Below, in pieces: positions 1 to 12,200 of a DNA stretch of 64,000 bases. Each line of letters begins with the position of its first letter. The first letter of the stretch is position 1. The stretch comes from Elymus sibiricus (lineage: Eukaryota > Streptophyta > Magnoliopsida > Poales > Poaceae): the NCBI GenBank assembly GCA_039707655.1, contig CM077666.1, positions 285,561,166-285,625,165 of the forward strand, written 5' to 3'. The notes below the pieces were generated by a model, which did no database searches, was not told the DNA's origin, and saw nothing but the letters and a program-made list of their open reading frames with translations. The position numbers and the translations under genes were made by a program.

Positions 1-1360
1 ACCGTTACACATGTTGATTTTGATCAATATAATATGCACGTGCTTGCTGCTCCTACTTGCAATTATTATGAGAGAGGAACTACATCTCTACCTCTCTATG
101 TTTCCAATACGATAAAATTGCAAGAAACTACTTATGCTATGCATTGGCCTTTACTTGATGTGCATGAATTGTTCTTTTATGACATGCCGATGCATAGGAA
201 GAGAGTTAGACTTCGTCATTACATGATATATATTGCTTTGTGCTCACTACTAAATTACAAATCATTGTTAATTAAAATTGGCTTTGATATACCTTAGGAT
301 CCGGGTGGATCAATTACTTGAGCACTATATGCCTAGCTTAATGGCTTTAAAGAAAGCGCTGCCAGGGAGACAACCCGGAAGTTTTAGAGAGTCATTTATT
401 TCTGTTGAGTGCTTTTAGAAAGTTTAAAAACAAAAAAAATATAGAGGGGAACCTAAAACTTTTCAAAAAGGAAAGTGAAAGTAAGAAAGACGAGCACCGT
501 TGAAGTGGGGGAGCTCCTTGAACTTTGTTCATGCCCATGGAAACTTTGCAAATCTTGAATTACAGAAAATTTTCAACAAAAATAATTATCCCCTTGTACA
601 AATCCATTGTATTATAAAAATAATGTACCAAGATTTACCGTTATGATGTTTAAATTGCTTGTTTGGTGTGTGCGGTGCAAAAACAGAAACTTTTGCTGTA
701 GTGCGTGAATTTACATTTTTTACTGGAACTTGCAAAAATTCTTAAATTTTTACACAGTACTTCTATGCAAACTTTTTATTTTTTCCTTATTTTTCAGAAT
801 ATTTGGAGTTGAAGAAGTATGGTCAATGTTCAGATTACTACAGACTATTCTGTTTTTGACAGATTCTGTTTTTGATGCATTGTTTTGCTTGTTTTGATGA
901 AACTATGGATTGTATCGGAAGGTATAAGCCATGGAGAAGTTATAATACAGTAGGTATAAAGCAAAAATAAAATATTAATATGTTTGAAACAGTACTTAAA
1001 GTAGCAATTTGCTTTATTATACTAACGGATCTCACGAAGGTTTTGTTAAGTTTTGTGTGGATGAAGTGTTCAAAGATCGAGGAGGTATTGATATGAGAAG
1101 AATGAGGAGAGGCAAGAGCTCAAGCTTGGGGATGCCCAAGGCACCCCAGGTAAATATTCAAGGAGACTCAAGCGTCTAAGCTTGGGGATGCCCCAGAAGG
1201 CATCCCATCTTTATTCAACAATTATCGGTATGTCTCGGTTTTTGTTTTGTTCACATGATATGCGTAAATTCTTGGAGCGTCGTGTGCCTTTTATTTTTCT
1301 TTTAATAATGCAGCATGCTGGTATGATATAGTCCTTGGTTGATTTATAGAATGCTTCATG

Positions 1361-1553
1361 CACTTCACTTATATCTTTTGAGTATGGCTTTATAGAATGC
1401 TTCATGTGCTTCACTTATATCATTTGAAGTTTGGATGCCTGTTTCTCTTCATATAGAAAACCGTTATTTGTAGAATGCTCTTTTGCTTCACTTATATTTA
1501 TTAGAGTGTGGTCTTTTATAGAAAGAATTAAACTCTCTTGCTTCACTTATATC
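1361..1553 (+). repeat. Degenerate repeats of GCTTCACTTATAT in element A
   Basis: The 13-mer GCTTCACTTATAT occurs at about 1408, 1485 and 1540, with a near copy at 1361, spaced about 45-75 bp. The copies share flanking text such as TATAGAATGCTTC. It is an imperfect tandem array in the 3' untranslated region of element A; no function is evident. Confidence 0.7.
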
Positions 1554-2845
1554 TATTTAGAGAGTCAACGGGAATTGGTCATTCACATGAATAGTCATAA
1601 AATCCTACATAAAACTTGTAGATCACTGAATATGATATGTTTTATTCCTTGCAATAGTTTTGCGATATGAAGATGATGATATGTGGGTTGTGCTAGTGAG
1701 TAATTGTGGTTTAGTAAAAATATTGGTGTTAAGGTTTGTTATTCCCTATGCATGCACGTAAAGTCAATAGTTATGCAACGAAGTTATATCCTACTTATGG
1801 TGCATTATTCAGTGTTAGTTATTCTCAATGCATGCTTATGACCGTTTTCGTTTTCTGGTTGGTTGCTTCTCAATCTATTTGCCAGCCTTCATTTGTACTA
1901 AGCAGGAATGTTGCTTGTGCATCCAAACTCTTTAAACCCAAGTTGTGCCAAATGAGTCCACCATACCTACCTATATGCGGTATTTCAATGCCGTTCTAAG
2001 TAAATTTGCGTGTGCCAACTCTAATTTTCAAAATATTTTTTCCGTTTTGTGTGCCCGTACCGCTCATGAAGCGGCAGGGGGTGGCCAATATTTTCCATGC
2101 TAGGTGTGTTATTCTCACGATTAGTATTTATTCACTTGTCAATGCACGAGAGAGTGGCTGGTAATAGGGATGCCCAGTCCCATAATGAATCAAAAATTAA
2201 TAACAACAAAGTTCCTTGGAAAGTGTTGGTATGGAGGGCACCCATGGATAAGGCTAGCCATGGATTGTGAAAGAATGGTGGAAAGGAAATAAACTTTGCT
2301 TTCTGTTTGGGAACCGCCTATGATGTGTCTAGCATGGAAAATATTGGGAATTCTCGGTCGTTTTCATTGACAGGAAAAGCATGTCTCTCAAAATATTTTT
2401 ATCTCTTAAATTTAAGCTTTGAGCTCTGGCACATTTGCAAATCTCTGCTTCCCTCTGCGAAGGGCCTATCTATTTACTTTTATGCAATTTTTATTTTTTA
2501 TTTTGAGTCTCCATCTTCTCTTATAAAGCACCAACTGGAGAGCACTATTGTCATACTTGTGCATTGGGTGTAGCTAATATTGAGTGTGTTTCATGAATGG
2601 ATCAATGATTGAGCATGACAGGCTAGGGATAACGTTCTTTAGCGTTGATATTTTGAAAGACATGATTGTTTGTTGGGATGCCTGAGAATTGATGTCTTTA
2701 TATCAAATTATAGACTATTGCTTTGAATCACTCGTGTCTTAATATTCATGCCATGATTAAATTTTATGATCAAGATTATGCTAGGTGGCATTCCACATCA
2801 AATAATATCCTTTTTATCATTTACCTACTCGAGGACGAGCAGGAA

Positions 2846-2858
2846 TTAAGCTTGGGGA
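2846..2858 (+). other. Polypurine tract of element A
   Basis: The purine-rich AAGCTTGGGGA block directly precedes the LTR start and would prime plus-strand synthesis in reverse transcription. It fixes the LTR at 2859-4383 as the 3' LTR of a plus-strand element. Confidence 0.65.
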
Positions 2859-4383
2859 TGCCGATATGTCTCCGTCGTATCTATAATTTTTGATTGTTTC
2901 ATGCCAATATCCTATAATTTCCACATACTTTTGGCAACATTTTATATTGTTTTTTGGGACTAACATATTGATCCAGTGCCCGGTGCCAGTTCCTGTTTGT
3001 TGCATGCTTTTTGTTTCGCAGAATATCCATATCAAACGAAGTCCAAATGCAATAAAATTTCACGGAGAATTATTTTGGAATATATGTGATTTTTGGGAGG
3101 TGGAATCAACGCAAGGCGGTGCTCGTGGGCCCCATGAGGCACCAGGGCGTGCCAGGGGGGTCCGGCGCCGTGGTGCCTCATGAGGCCCTCGTAAGTCGGT
3201 TGGTGCCCTTCTTTTGCCGCAAGAAAGGTAATATCCGGAAAAAAAATCGTGTTAAAATTTTAGCCCAATCGGAGTTACCGATCTCCGGAAATTTAAGAAA
3301 CGGTGAAAGGCCAGAAAACAGGAACACGAAACAGAAGAGAACAGAGAGAGAGATCCAATCTCGGATGGGCTCCCGCCCCTCCACCGCCATGGCAGCAATG
3401 GACCAGAGGGGAAACTCTCCTCCTATCTAAGGGGGGAGGCCAAGGAAGAAGAAGAATGAGGGGGGCTCTCTCCCCCTCTCTTCCAGTGGCGCCGGAGCAC
3501 CGCCGAGGGAAACATCATGACGGCGATCTACACCAACAACTTCGCCACCGTCAACACCAACTCTCTCCCCCTCTATGCAGCGGTGTAACCTCTCAATTCC
3601 CGCTGTAATTCTCTACTTAAACATGGAGCTTAATTTTACATATTATTATCCAATGATTTGTGGCCATCCTATGATGTTTGAGTAGATTCGTTTTGTCCTA
3701 TGGGTTGATTGATGATCGTGATTGGTTTGAGTTGTATGTTTTATTTTGGTGTTGTCCTATGGTGCCCTCCGTGTCGCGCAAGCATGAGGGATTCCTACTG
3801 TAGGGTTTGCAATACGTTAATAATTCTCTTATGGTGGGCGGCTAGAGTGACAGAAGCTTACACCCGAGTAAGGGGGTTGTTGCGTATGGGAGTAAAGAGG
3901 ACTTGATACTTAATGCTATGGTTGGGTTTTACCTTAATGATCTTTGGTAGTTGCGGATGCTTGCTAGAGTTCCAATCATAAGTGCATATGATCCAAGTAC
4001 GGAAAGTATGTTAGCTCATGCCTCTCCCTCATATAATATTGCAATAATGATTACCGGTCTAGTTATCGATTGCCTATGGACAAATCATTCTCTTGTGTTA
4101 CAAATGCTTTCTACTAAACAACTCACTTTTATTATCTTGCAAATTACTCGTAGTTTTATTCTCGCAAAGTACTTCTAGTTTTATTCTTGCAAACCTATCA
4201 TATCACCTACAAAATAGTTTTATACTTGTTCTAGGTAAAGCGAACGTTAAGCGTGCGTAGAGTTGTATCGGTGGTCGATAGAACTTGAAGGGAATATTAA
4301 TTCTACCTTTAGCTCCTCGTTGGTTTCGACAGTCTTATTTATCGAAAAAGCTACAATTGATCTCCTATACTTGTGGGTTATCA
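2859..4383 (+). repeat. 3' LTR of Gypsy-type element A
   Basis: An LTR of about 1.52 kb. It starts TGCCGATATGTCTCCGTCGT, a variant of the TGATACGTCTCC start common in Triticeae Gypsy elements, and ends CTATACTTGTGGGTTATCA, so the ends are TGccGATA and TATCA. A GC-rich hairpin lies at 3128-3187. A purine tract precedes it and no primer-binding site follows, which makes it a 3' LTR. The sequence to its right belongs to a different retroelement, so element A is probably nested in it. Confidence 0.8.
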
Positions 4384-5331
4384 CACCACATGATGCTTGC
4401 AAAAGAGAAAAATAAAAAGGAATAGAGGAGAACACTATTGACTCTTGCATAAAAAGTAAATACATAAAGGTAAAGGATAGGCCCTTCGTAGAGGGAAGCA
4501 GAGGTTGTCATGCGCTTTTTGTTTTTGTATGCACAAGCTCTTAATGCAAAGGAACGTCACTTTATATTGCCCCTTGTGATAGCAACCTTTATTATGCAGT
4601 CCATCACTTTTATTTCTTTACCATCACAAGATCGTACAAAGCTTATTTTCCCTTACAATAAAAGATCATACATATTTAGGAGCAATTTTTATTGCTTTGT
4701 GCACCGATGACAACTTACTTGAAGGATCTTATTCAATCCATAGGTAGGTATAGTGGACTCTCATGGAATGAAACTGGGTTCAAGGTTTTTGAATGCACAA
4801 GTAGTATCTCTACTTGGTGCGGATTTTTGGCTAGCAAAGATATTGGGCAAGTGCCACATGTTGGAGGATTTATGACAATATAACTTCTATGTGAATATAA
4901 GCAAACATAATTCATTACGTTGTCTTCCTTGTCCAACGTCAACAATTTGACATAACATACTCAATGGGGGCTCACGATCATAAAAGATGTCCAAGATAGT
5001 GTATTTGCATGTGAATCTTCTCTTCCCTTATTAATTTTTTCATGAATTGCATCATTGACCAATGCTATGTTTGTTAACTTTCAATAAATTTTACCACTTA
5101 TTCGTTTCTTTATGTAATGTCATTACTTTCCATAAGATTAGCATATGATCTTTTTCATTATTTTCATTGCTAGGATTGAAACATAAAAGTAAAGAAGCAA
5201 AAACTCAAACTACTCTTTATTATATAACTCTCAACTCAATTACATAGATAGATAGATCACAAAACTAGCACTCGAAAATAGATCATACTAAACTTTTATT
5301 TAACTAGATCACGAAATAACTAAGGATCGAA

Positions 5332-5841
5332 CTAAAAATAGGTAAAGATAATAAAAGTGATGGTGATACGATACCGGGGCGCCTCCCCCAAGCTTGGCAC
5401 AAGCCATGGGGAGTGCCCATACCCATGTACTAAAGTCTCCTTCTTCGGTGATGGTGGTGGTGATGAAGTGGTGGGCTTGTTCTTCAGTTTCTGCTTGAGA
5501 GCACAGTTTTCTTCCTTCAACTTGCTAATTTCTTGCTCAAGCTACACTATCTTCTCACACAATACGTTCTTGTTTTCCTGTAGAAGGCGGAAAGGGATAA
5601 ATTGGATCTTAGATTTGTTTACTGTGTTTGGGAGGCTCGACTTCTTGAACTCCACATGCATATCTCCCGATTGAGGTAGAGGGGCATCGTCTTCATCCGA
5701 GCTTGCGTCTTCCGTTCCCTTCAAGTTGACATCTCTCTCCTCCTCCGTGGACCATCCATAGGGATCTATATCCCCATAGATCCTTGGATTTGTAACATAG
5801 TGTGATACGAAGCTCTCTCCATCTGAGTCTTGAGACGACAT
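5332..5841 (-). pseudogene. Retroelement-associated acidic/coiled-coil ORF with an in-frame stop
   Basis: The frame opens with MSSQDSDGESFVSHY at 5841, runs through an acidic Ser/Asp/Glu-rich stretch, hits a TAG at about 5544-5542, and continues in the same frame with a Lys/Glu-rich predicted coiled coil (LKEENCALKQKLK) and a Pro/Ser-rich tail ending near 5332. About 170 codons in all. I have seen similar frames repeatedly in Triticeae retrotransposon sequence but cannot name a domain or function. It could be an accessory ORF or an antisense ORF of the host element. The single stop suggests fairly recent inactivation. Confidence 0.45.
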
Positions 5842-6003
5842 ACTTTCGGATCTGTCAGAAAAATAGCACGAAACAAGAGCAGAGGATATTTCTGCGATAC
5901 GGTGGTCAAAACGTCCGGGAGTATATATAAATAATTTTTATCGTGCAAAACAAGTATTCCAGAAGAAAACGGAGTCGGGAAGGCTCACGAGGGGCCCATG
6001 AGC

Positions 6004-6047
6004 CACCAGGGCGCGCCCGGGGGGGGGGGGGTGGGCGCGCCCTGGTG
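6004..6047. repeat. GC hairpin with G run
   Basis: CACCAGGGCGCGCCC at 6004-6018 and its exact reverse complement at 6033-6047 flank a G-rich loop. The same structure occurs in three nearby LTRs. Confidence 0.8.
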
Positions 6048-6060
6048 CCTCGTGTGCACC

Positions 6061-7745
6061 TGATACGTCCATTTTGCATTATGTTTTACTACTGTCATTT
6101 ATAGTGTTTTTAATCAATATAACACTTTTTGGAGCAATTCTAATGCCTTTTCTCTCTTAATATGCAAGATTTACACAAGGAGGGAGATTGCCGGCAGCTG
6201 GAATTCTGGACTGGAAAAGGCTATGTCAGAGATACCTATTCTGCACATCTCCAAATGAGCTAAAATTTCACGGAGATTTATTTTGGAATAAATAAAAAAT
6301 ACTGGAAGCAAGAAGTACCAGAGGGGGCCACCCAGGTGCCCATGAGGCACCAGGGCGCGCCACACCCCCCCCCCCCCAGGCGCGCCCTGGTGCCTCGTGG
6401 GCCCCCTGTGGCACCTCTTTACGTGATTCCAACGCTGAAAAATCATATATATTCAGAAACCCCCAAAAGTTAACCTAGATGAGTTTTTACGCCGCTGCAA
6501 GCCTCTGTACCAAGGAGATCCCATCTAGAGCCCTTTTCCGGCACCTTGCCGGAAGGGGGGAATCATCACCGGAGGCCATCTTCATCATCCCGGCGGTCTC
6601 CATGACGAGGAGGGAGTAGTTCACCCTCGGGGCTGAGGGTATGTACTAGTAGCTATGTGTTTGATCTCTCTCTCTCGTGTTCTTGATATGGCACGATCTT
6701 GATGTATCGCGAGCTTTGTTAATATAGTTGTATCATATGGTGTTTCTTCCCTCTCTATCCTTGTTGTGATGAATCGAATCTTTTCCCTTCGAGGTTTCGT
6801 TATTGTCGGATTGAATATTTCAGATTTGAGAACACTTGATGTATGTCTTGCATATGAATACCCGTGGTGACAATGGGGTATTATATTGATTCACTTGATG
6901 TATGTTTTGGCACTCAACTCGCGGATTCCCGAGGTGACATTAGGGTAATCTATGCATAGGGGTTGATGCACGTTTTCATTATATTTTCTCTGATAGAAAC
7001 TTTGGGGTGCTCCTTGAAGTTCTTTGTGTGGATTGAATATTATGATTATGAAGTTGTTTGATGCATATCGTATAATCAACTCACGGATACTTGTGGTGAC
7101 ATTGGAGTATCTAGGTGACATTAGAGTTGGTTGATGTGTATCATATGGTGTTATTTTAGTATGAACTCTAGGGCTGTTTGTGACAATTATAGGAATGGCT
7201 CAATAGATTGATCGGAAAGGATAACTTTGAGGTGGTTTCGTACCCTACAAACAATTTCTATCTTATGTTCTCCGCTAATAGGAACTTGGGAGTGATTCTT
7301 TATTGCACGTTGAGGGATGGTTATATGATCCAATTATGTTAGCATTGTTGAGAGATTGCACTAGCGAAAGTATGAACCCTAGGCCTTGTTTCTAAGCATT
7401 GCAATACCCATTATGCTCACTTTTGTTACTTGTTACCTTGCTGTTTTTTATTTTTCGCACTACAAAAACCTATATCTACTATCCATACTACACTTGTATC
7501 ACCATCTCTTCGCCGAACTAGTGCACCTATACAATTTACCATTGTATTGGGTGTGTTGGGGACACAAGAGACTCTTTGTTATTTGGTTGCAGGGTTGTTT
7601 GAGAGAGACCATCTTCATCCCACGCCTCCCACGGATTGATAAATCTTAGGTCATCCACTTGAGGGAAAATTGCTACTGTCCTACAAAACTCTGCGCTTGG
7701 AGGCCCAACACGAGTCTACAAGAATAAGTTGTGTAGTAGACATCA
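6061..7745 (+). repeat. Complete Gypsy-type LTR C
   Basis: An LTR of about 1.68 kb beginning TGATACGTCCATTTTGCATT and ending TTGTGTAGTAGACATCA, both characteristic of a Triticeae Gypsy LTR. An 18-bp perfect hairpin at 6344-6396 encloses a C run. There is no polypurine tract on the left and no primer site on the right. The flanking pentamers differ (gcacc versus gtagg), so it is not a simple solo LTR with a target duplication. On the right it cuts the leader ORF of element B. Confidence 0.75.
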
Positions 7746-7991
7746 GTAGGGAAGGTGTTTTTTAGGGTTCTTAGAGCAACAAGTAAAATCATAAATTTCA
7801 CATAGATTCCAAGCATAGCATAGCAAACAATTTATTTGATTCCATAAGAGTCTCCCTTTGTGAGACAAACGGTGACGCACAAAATAAGCATGCTCATCTA
7901 ATGATTTTCCCTCAACTAAACTAGTTGGGGTTTTAACACGAGCACAAATGGATCGAAGATGATCCAAGTAGAAAACTTTAAGTGGATCCAT
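7746..7991 (-). pseudogene. Truncated leader ORF of element B (gag-region N terminus)
   Basis: The frame starts MDPLKVFYLDHLRSICARV at 7991 and contains RHRLSHKG and a Cys-rich stretch (LLCYAWNLCEIYDFTCC). About 80 codons survive before LTR C interrupts it at 7745. Its place about 190 bp downstream of the primer-binding site is where gag starts in LTR retrotransposons. I cannot match it to a canonical gag domain, so gag is inferred from position only. Confidence 0.5.
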
Positions 7992-8183
7992 ATGTATATA
8001 TTTTTATTTTCATTGAGTCACACAATTATAGCTAGCAAAGAAAATAAAATATTTTTATGTTTTTTGATTTTTTTATGAGAAGTGGGGGAGATGAAAACGA
8101 GAGGCAAATGCAAATAAAAAGGCAAATAAAAAGTAGTAGATGATAGTTTATGCGAAGGTACTTGATAGGTTTTGATGATGTCT
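7746..8183 (-). mobile_element. Element B 5' leader (Gypsy-type)
   Basis: On the minus strand this follows the LTR and primer site of element B. It holds an untranslated leader and then a short ORF cut by LTR C. Only about 440 bp of B's internal region remain; the rest was lost or lies outside the window. Confidence 0.65.
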
Positions 8184-8200
8184 CCCCGGCAACGGCGCCA
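8184..8200 (-). other. Primer-binding site of element B (tRNA-Asp type)
   Basis: On the minus strand it reads TGGCGCCGTTGCCGGGG, the complement of the 3' end of plant tRNA-Asp including CCA. It lies just inside the 5' LTR and sets the orientation and 5' end of element B. Confidence 0.85.
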
Positions 8201-8211
8201 GAAATTCTTCC

Positions 8212-9765
8212 TGCTACTTGTGAGCTGCGTTGGGATTTTCCCCGAAGAGGAGAGGAGATGCAGCACAGTAGAGATAAGTATTTCCCTCAGTGAGAACCAA
8301 GGTATCAATCCAGTAGGAGAATCACGCAAAGCCTCGTGAACAGCACCTGCACACACAAAACCAAATACTTGTACCCAACGCGGGCAAGAGGGTCGTCAAT
8401 CCCCTTGAACTCGTTACTTGCAAGTATTAAATCTCGTAGTGTAGATAGATAAATTGCAAAATAAAAGAAAAGAAAAAATTGCAGCAAATATATTTAGGTT
8501 TTATTTTTATGATTAAAGTAGACCCAGGGGCCATAGTTTTCACTAGAGGCTTCTCTCTCGAACACATAGCATACGGTTGGTAGACAAATTACAGTTGGGC
8601 AATTGATAGAAAAGCACATAGTTATGACGATATTCAAGGAAATGATCATGTATATAGGCATCACGTCCGAGACAATTAGACCGACTCCTGCCTACATCTA
8701 CTACTATTACTCCACCCATCGACCGCTATCCAGCATGCATCTAGGGTATTAAGTTAATAAAAATGGAGTAACGCCTTAAGCAAGATGGCATGCTGTAGAC
8801 AAAGTGAACCCAATCAATATGGATAAACCCCGTAGTTTTACCCTTAATGGCCACAATACAAATACGTGTCTTATCCCTTTCTGTCACTGGGATATAGAAC
8901 ACCGCAAGGTTGAACTCATTATAAAGCACCTCCCCCGCTGAAGATAAATCAATCTAGTTGGACAAACCAAACGGATAGATCGGAGAGAAATACAAAGCTA
9001 TCAAAATCATGCATAATAAATTCAGAAAAGACTCAATTACTTCTCATGAATAATCTGATCATAAACCCACAATTCATCAGATCCCAACAAACACACCGCA
9101 AAAGAAGATTACATCGAATAGAACTCCAAGAAGATCGAGGAGAACATTGTATTGAAGATCAAAGAGAGAGAAGAAGCCATCTAGCTACTAGCTATGGACC
9201 CGTAGGTCTGTGGTAAACTACTCACACATCATCGGAGGGGTAGCAAGGTTGATATAGATGCCCTTCGTGATCGATTCCCCCTCTGGCAGGGTGCCGGAAA
9301 AGGCCTCCAGATGGGATCGCGGAAGAACAAAAGCTTGCGGCGGCGGAAAAGTTATTCGAGGTGGTTCTCTGTTGGTTTCCCAATATTTGAGAATTTATAG
9401 AAGTAGAATTAGGTCAAAAGGAGCCACGAGGGGCCCACAAGGCAACAGGGCGCGCCCCGGGGGGGGCGCGTCCTGATGCCTTGTCACCTCCTCGTGAGGC
9501 TTCTGGTCTCCTCCCGAAGCTTCTAGGGTCTCTTTTGTCCAGAAAAAATCGTCAAAAAGTTTCGTAGCGTTTGGACTCTGTTTGGTACTCATTATCTGAA
9601 AAACCAAAAACAAGCAGAAAACAGCAACTGACACTGGGCACTAGGTTAATAGGTTAGTCCCAAAAAATGGTATAAAATAGCATATAATTGCATATAAAAC
9701 ATACAAGATTGATACTATAATAGTATGGAACAATAAAAAATTATAGATACGTTGGAGACGTATCA
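8212..9765 (-). repeat. 5' LTR of Gypsy-type element B
   Basis: Read on the minus strand from 9765 it starts TGATACGTCTCCAACGTATC and ends about GTAGCA, 11 bp before the primer site; length about 1.55 kb. It contains an imperfect GC hairpin (9437-9484). The sequence right of 9765 is unrelated, so 9765/9766 is the element's outer boundary. Confidence 0.82.
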
Positions 9766-10730
9766 TCGCGAACGTGTACGTACATACTGGTCGATCGGGG
9801 TCTCTACAAGGATGAACCGTGGCCGAGTAAGTAGCGGCACGTGTCATAGTAGAGCCCCCGACGTAGCAGTTCAGGCAGTCCCATCTAAATCGTGTACACA
9901 TACGTACAGCCACACGACAGAAAGTACGGCCACGTACGTACATACCACTGGTGCAGCGACCTGCTATACAAACGGTTTTTACCCCCTTTCCGCGATGGAG
10001 TTTTAAACCATCGCCTTGCCTATGTGTGCGATAGGGGGTCATTCCCACACAACCCAGAAACCGTCGGCGATAGGGAGCACGCAATCATACGTTTTGCAGA
10101 ACTAAGCGTATGCGATGCCCGCATCTTTCCCAGACGCTCGTCGTCACACAACTGTTTGTGATCTATCGAATATGCCAAACGCTCCATCCTTGCTACTCGT
10201 GTGTGCTCGCATTACCATTACACTCAGTATTTTGTGGTGCAACGTGTACGATGCGCGCCCCATCACAATGAGTTCATGATTGTAAAACGTGTAAGATAAG
10301 GAGACTATCACACACATTCACTTCTCCCGAACCATATGTGATATATAATTAAGAAGATTAGTTAATCATCGTACGAGTGTCGGATAGGATTACGAAACGT
10401 CGGACTGTCGTACCAGTGTCATACATGATAACTATCACACACGCTATTCTGTGATGCAAACGTTTACGATGCGTACGACATTAGAAACAGTTCATGATTG
10501 TAAAGCGTGTACGATAAGGCGACTATCACAAACATTTAGTTCGCTCGCACCGTTTGTGATATTCTCTGACATCACACACGCTTTACAAATGACAACTGTG
10601 TGCATGGTCGCACACGTTTCCTCTCTGTGAACCATGTCGGATTGTGATGTATATCACACATGTTGTGCTTTACAGACCGTGTGCGCCGTAATGATCTGCA
10701 GAGCATATTTTCACCCTAATTTAATCGTTG
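9766..10730. repeat. Degenerate TGTGAT/ATCACA-rich repeats, probable DNA-transposon remnant
   Basis: There is no coding sequence. A block of about 110 bp is duplicated in direct orientation about 218 bp apart: the text from GTTCATGATTGTAAA at 10272 recurs at 10490, followed in both by CGTGTA, GATAAGG and GACTATCACA. Short inverted motifs (ATCACA and TGTGAT) recur through the region. Such subterminal repeat clusters are typical of plant class II elements, but I see no terminal inverted repeats or transposase, so the class is open. Confidence 0.45.
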
Positions 10731-12200
10731 CTATTTAAAATTGTACCGAATTTGAATTTGAAAGTAGGCTATAACTTTATTCATATGCATCAGGTTCAAC
10801 AACCAATGCATTATTCGATTCACAGGTACATATGTTCAAGAGTTACATAAAAAAAGAATTACATATGCACCAAATAGAGAATGATGAACCAGGGTGGTGC
10901 ATTTGATGCCGCGCTTCTTAAATCCCCCGACAGCGCGAGGGCCGATGGGAAAGAAGATGAAACTTCCGTCCTGCGCTGGCAGTTGGGGTATGGAGCAAGC
11001 TGGATTTAAGAGGGGGTGGGGAGCATGGCACGAGGCAGTGCCGCCGGCCCCTGGGCGGCAGCAGTCAGTCCAGCCGCGCCGGTTTGGGCGGTGGGACAAC
11101 CAGCAGAGGGAAGACTGAAGAAGAACGTCAGACGCGAATTTGTTTTTCAATGACTCTCGACGGGGTAGTTTTTTTAGCTTGCCTCTCCATGATACAACTT
11201 GTTATTATAGCCTCCCAGTCCGTGGCGGACCAGCAGCCCATTTGCTGGGCGGCCCAATCTACAGAAAACAACACTTGTCAAAGCCCAAAAACAATGTAGT
11301 AGTGTGTTTTTTTAGAGGCCGAAAACAATATGGCCGGGGCTGAACGGGGCGGTTCAACCGGGTACGGGGTACCAGATGTCAGTCTGAAATATGCTGGGTA
11401 CCCTGTGTGTTCGAGCGTGATAATGCGCTGGGTCATTCGTGTAGGATACAGTCGATCTGATCCCATGTAGTGTTCGTGTGTTAGCAGGCTATCAGTGCTT
11501 GTAAAGACTGAGCAAAAGATAAATAAGAGTTGATGCGCCCTTGCAACCCTAACAAGCAGGTGCCATTCTTCTCGGGATGATGGTGTGCCATGTGACACTC
11601 ACACGTCACAAGCCCACAGCATACAAGTTAACACACCAAGTACAACAGAAAAGGTAAACATTCAGATCAAACTCAGGTTCACAGGATACGTTCTCCTCAA
11701 AAGATTCACATATACACAAGTTCAGCATGTTTATGCCTCAGAATGATTGAGAGATCACAAGCCAATATTCATAGCCAACATTCACAATCAACAAAAAAGA
11801 TTCACGTATACAAGTTAAGCATGTTTATGCATCCAAATGATTGAGAGATCACAACCAATATCCTCCATCGACACACTTTAATTACCTGGCGTGCAGACTG
11901 GTTAAGTGGTGTTCACTCGGTGGTACATCTTGCTAAAATTAGTGCTTGTCTGAGCAAACTTTTGAGTACATAAGAGGTAGCACAGACCATCTGAACTTTG
12001 CTTCTAGGTTATGCTCATGATGGTGGCCTCGATGCCACGAGAGGTTTCAACATCTTGGCCACTAATTTCATCCAACTAGTTTACTGGCTCATCTTGGTCC
12101 TGTAGCTCACCAAAATTCTACCGTGCAGACAAGGAGGCGGTGGACAAAATGAACCACCAAAAGTTTTTTTTGCAGTTGAACTGAAATGGAGCATCACTGG
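10731..12200. other. Intergenic sequence, no gene recognised
   Basis: No supported ORF or RNA gene. 10890-11110 is GC-rich but its frames look non-coding. A local direct duplication lies at 11701-11780 versus 11797-11865 (shared CATGTTTATGC and ATGATTGAGAGATCACAA). From about 11884 the sequence resembles 32205-32552 and 40819-41166, the sequence on the far side of element F, and ends at the F insertion point. Confidence 0.5.

Larger units (their letters stand above)
1..2858 (+). mobile_element. Gypsy-type element A, 3' part of internal region
   Basis: This is the non-coding 3' part of a Gypsy-class LTR retrotransposon whose 5' portion lies outside the window. No gag, protease, RT or integrase motif is visible and every reading frame is short. 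The assignment rests on its position immediately upstream of a polypurine tract and a well-formed LTR (2859-4383), and on features I associate with Triticeae Gypsy elements: the GCTGCCAGGGAGACAACCCG block near 357 and the recurring AAGCTTGGGGATGCC motif at about 1121, 1178 and 2849. The class is fairly sure; the family (Athila/Sabrina-like by style) is a guess. Confidence 0.75.
4384..6060 (-). mobile_element. Retroelement fragment on the minus strand
   Basis: AT-rich sequence between two LTRs. It resembles, from memory, a non-gag-pol section found in many Triticeae Gypsy elements, including the text CTCCCCCAAGCTTGGC near 5390. It contains one decayed minus-strand ORF (5332-5841). From about 5940 to 6060 it turns into LTR-like DNA with a 15-bp perfect hairpin stem around a G run. 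Which element it belonged to is unclear. Confidence 0.5.

Noticed and set aside
6061..7745. LTR C as a simple solo LTR
   Set aside because: The 5-bp flanks do not match and the two flanking sequences are not obviously contiguous parts of one element.
9641..10161. Frames of 84-147 codons on both strands
   Set aside because: They overlap the edge of LTR B and the degenerate repeats, with no recognisable protein features.
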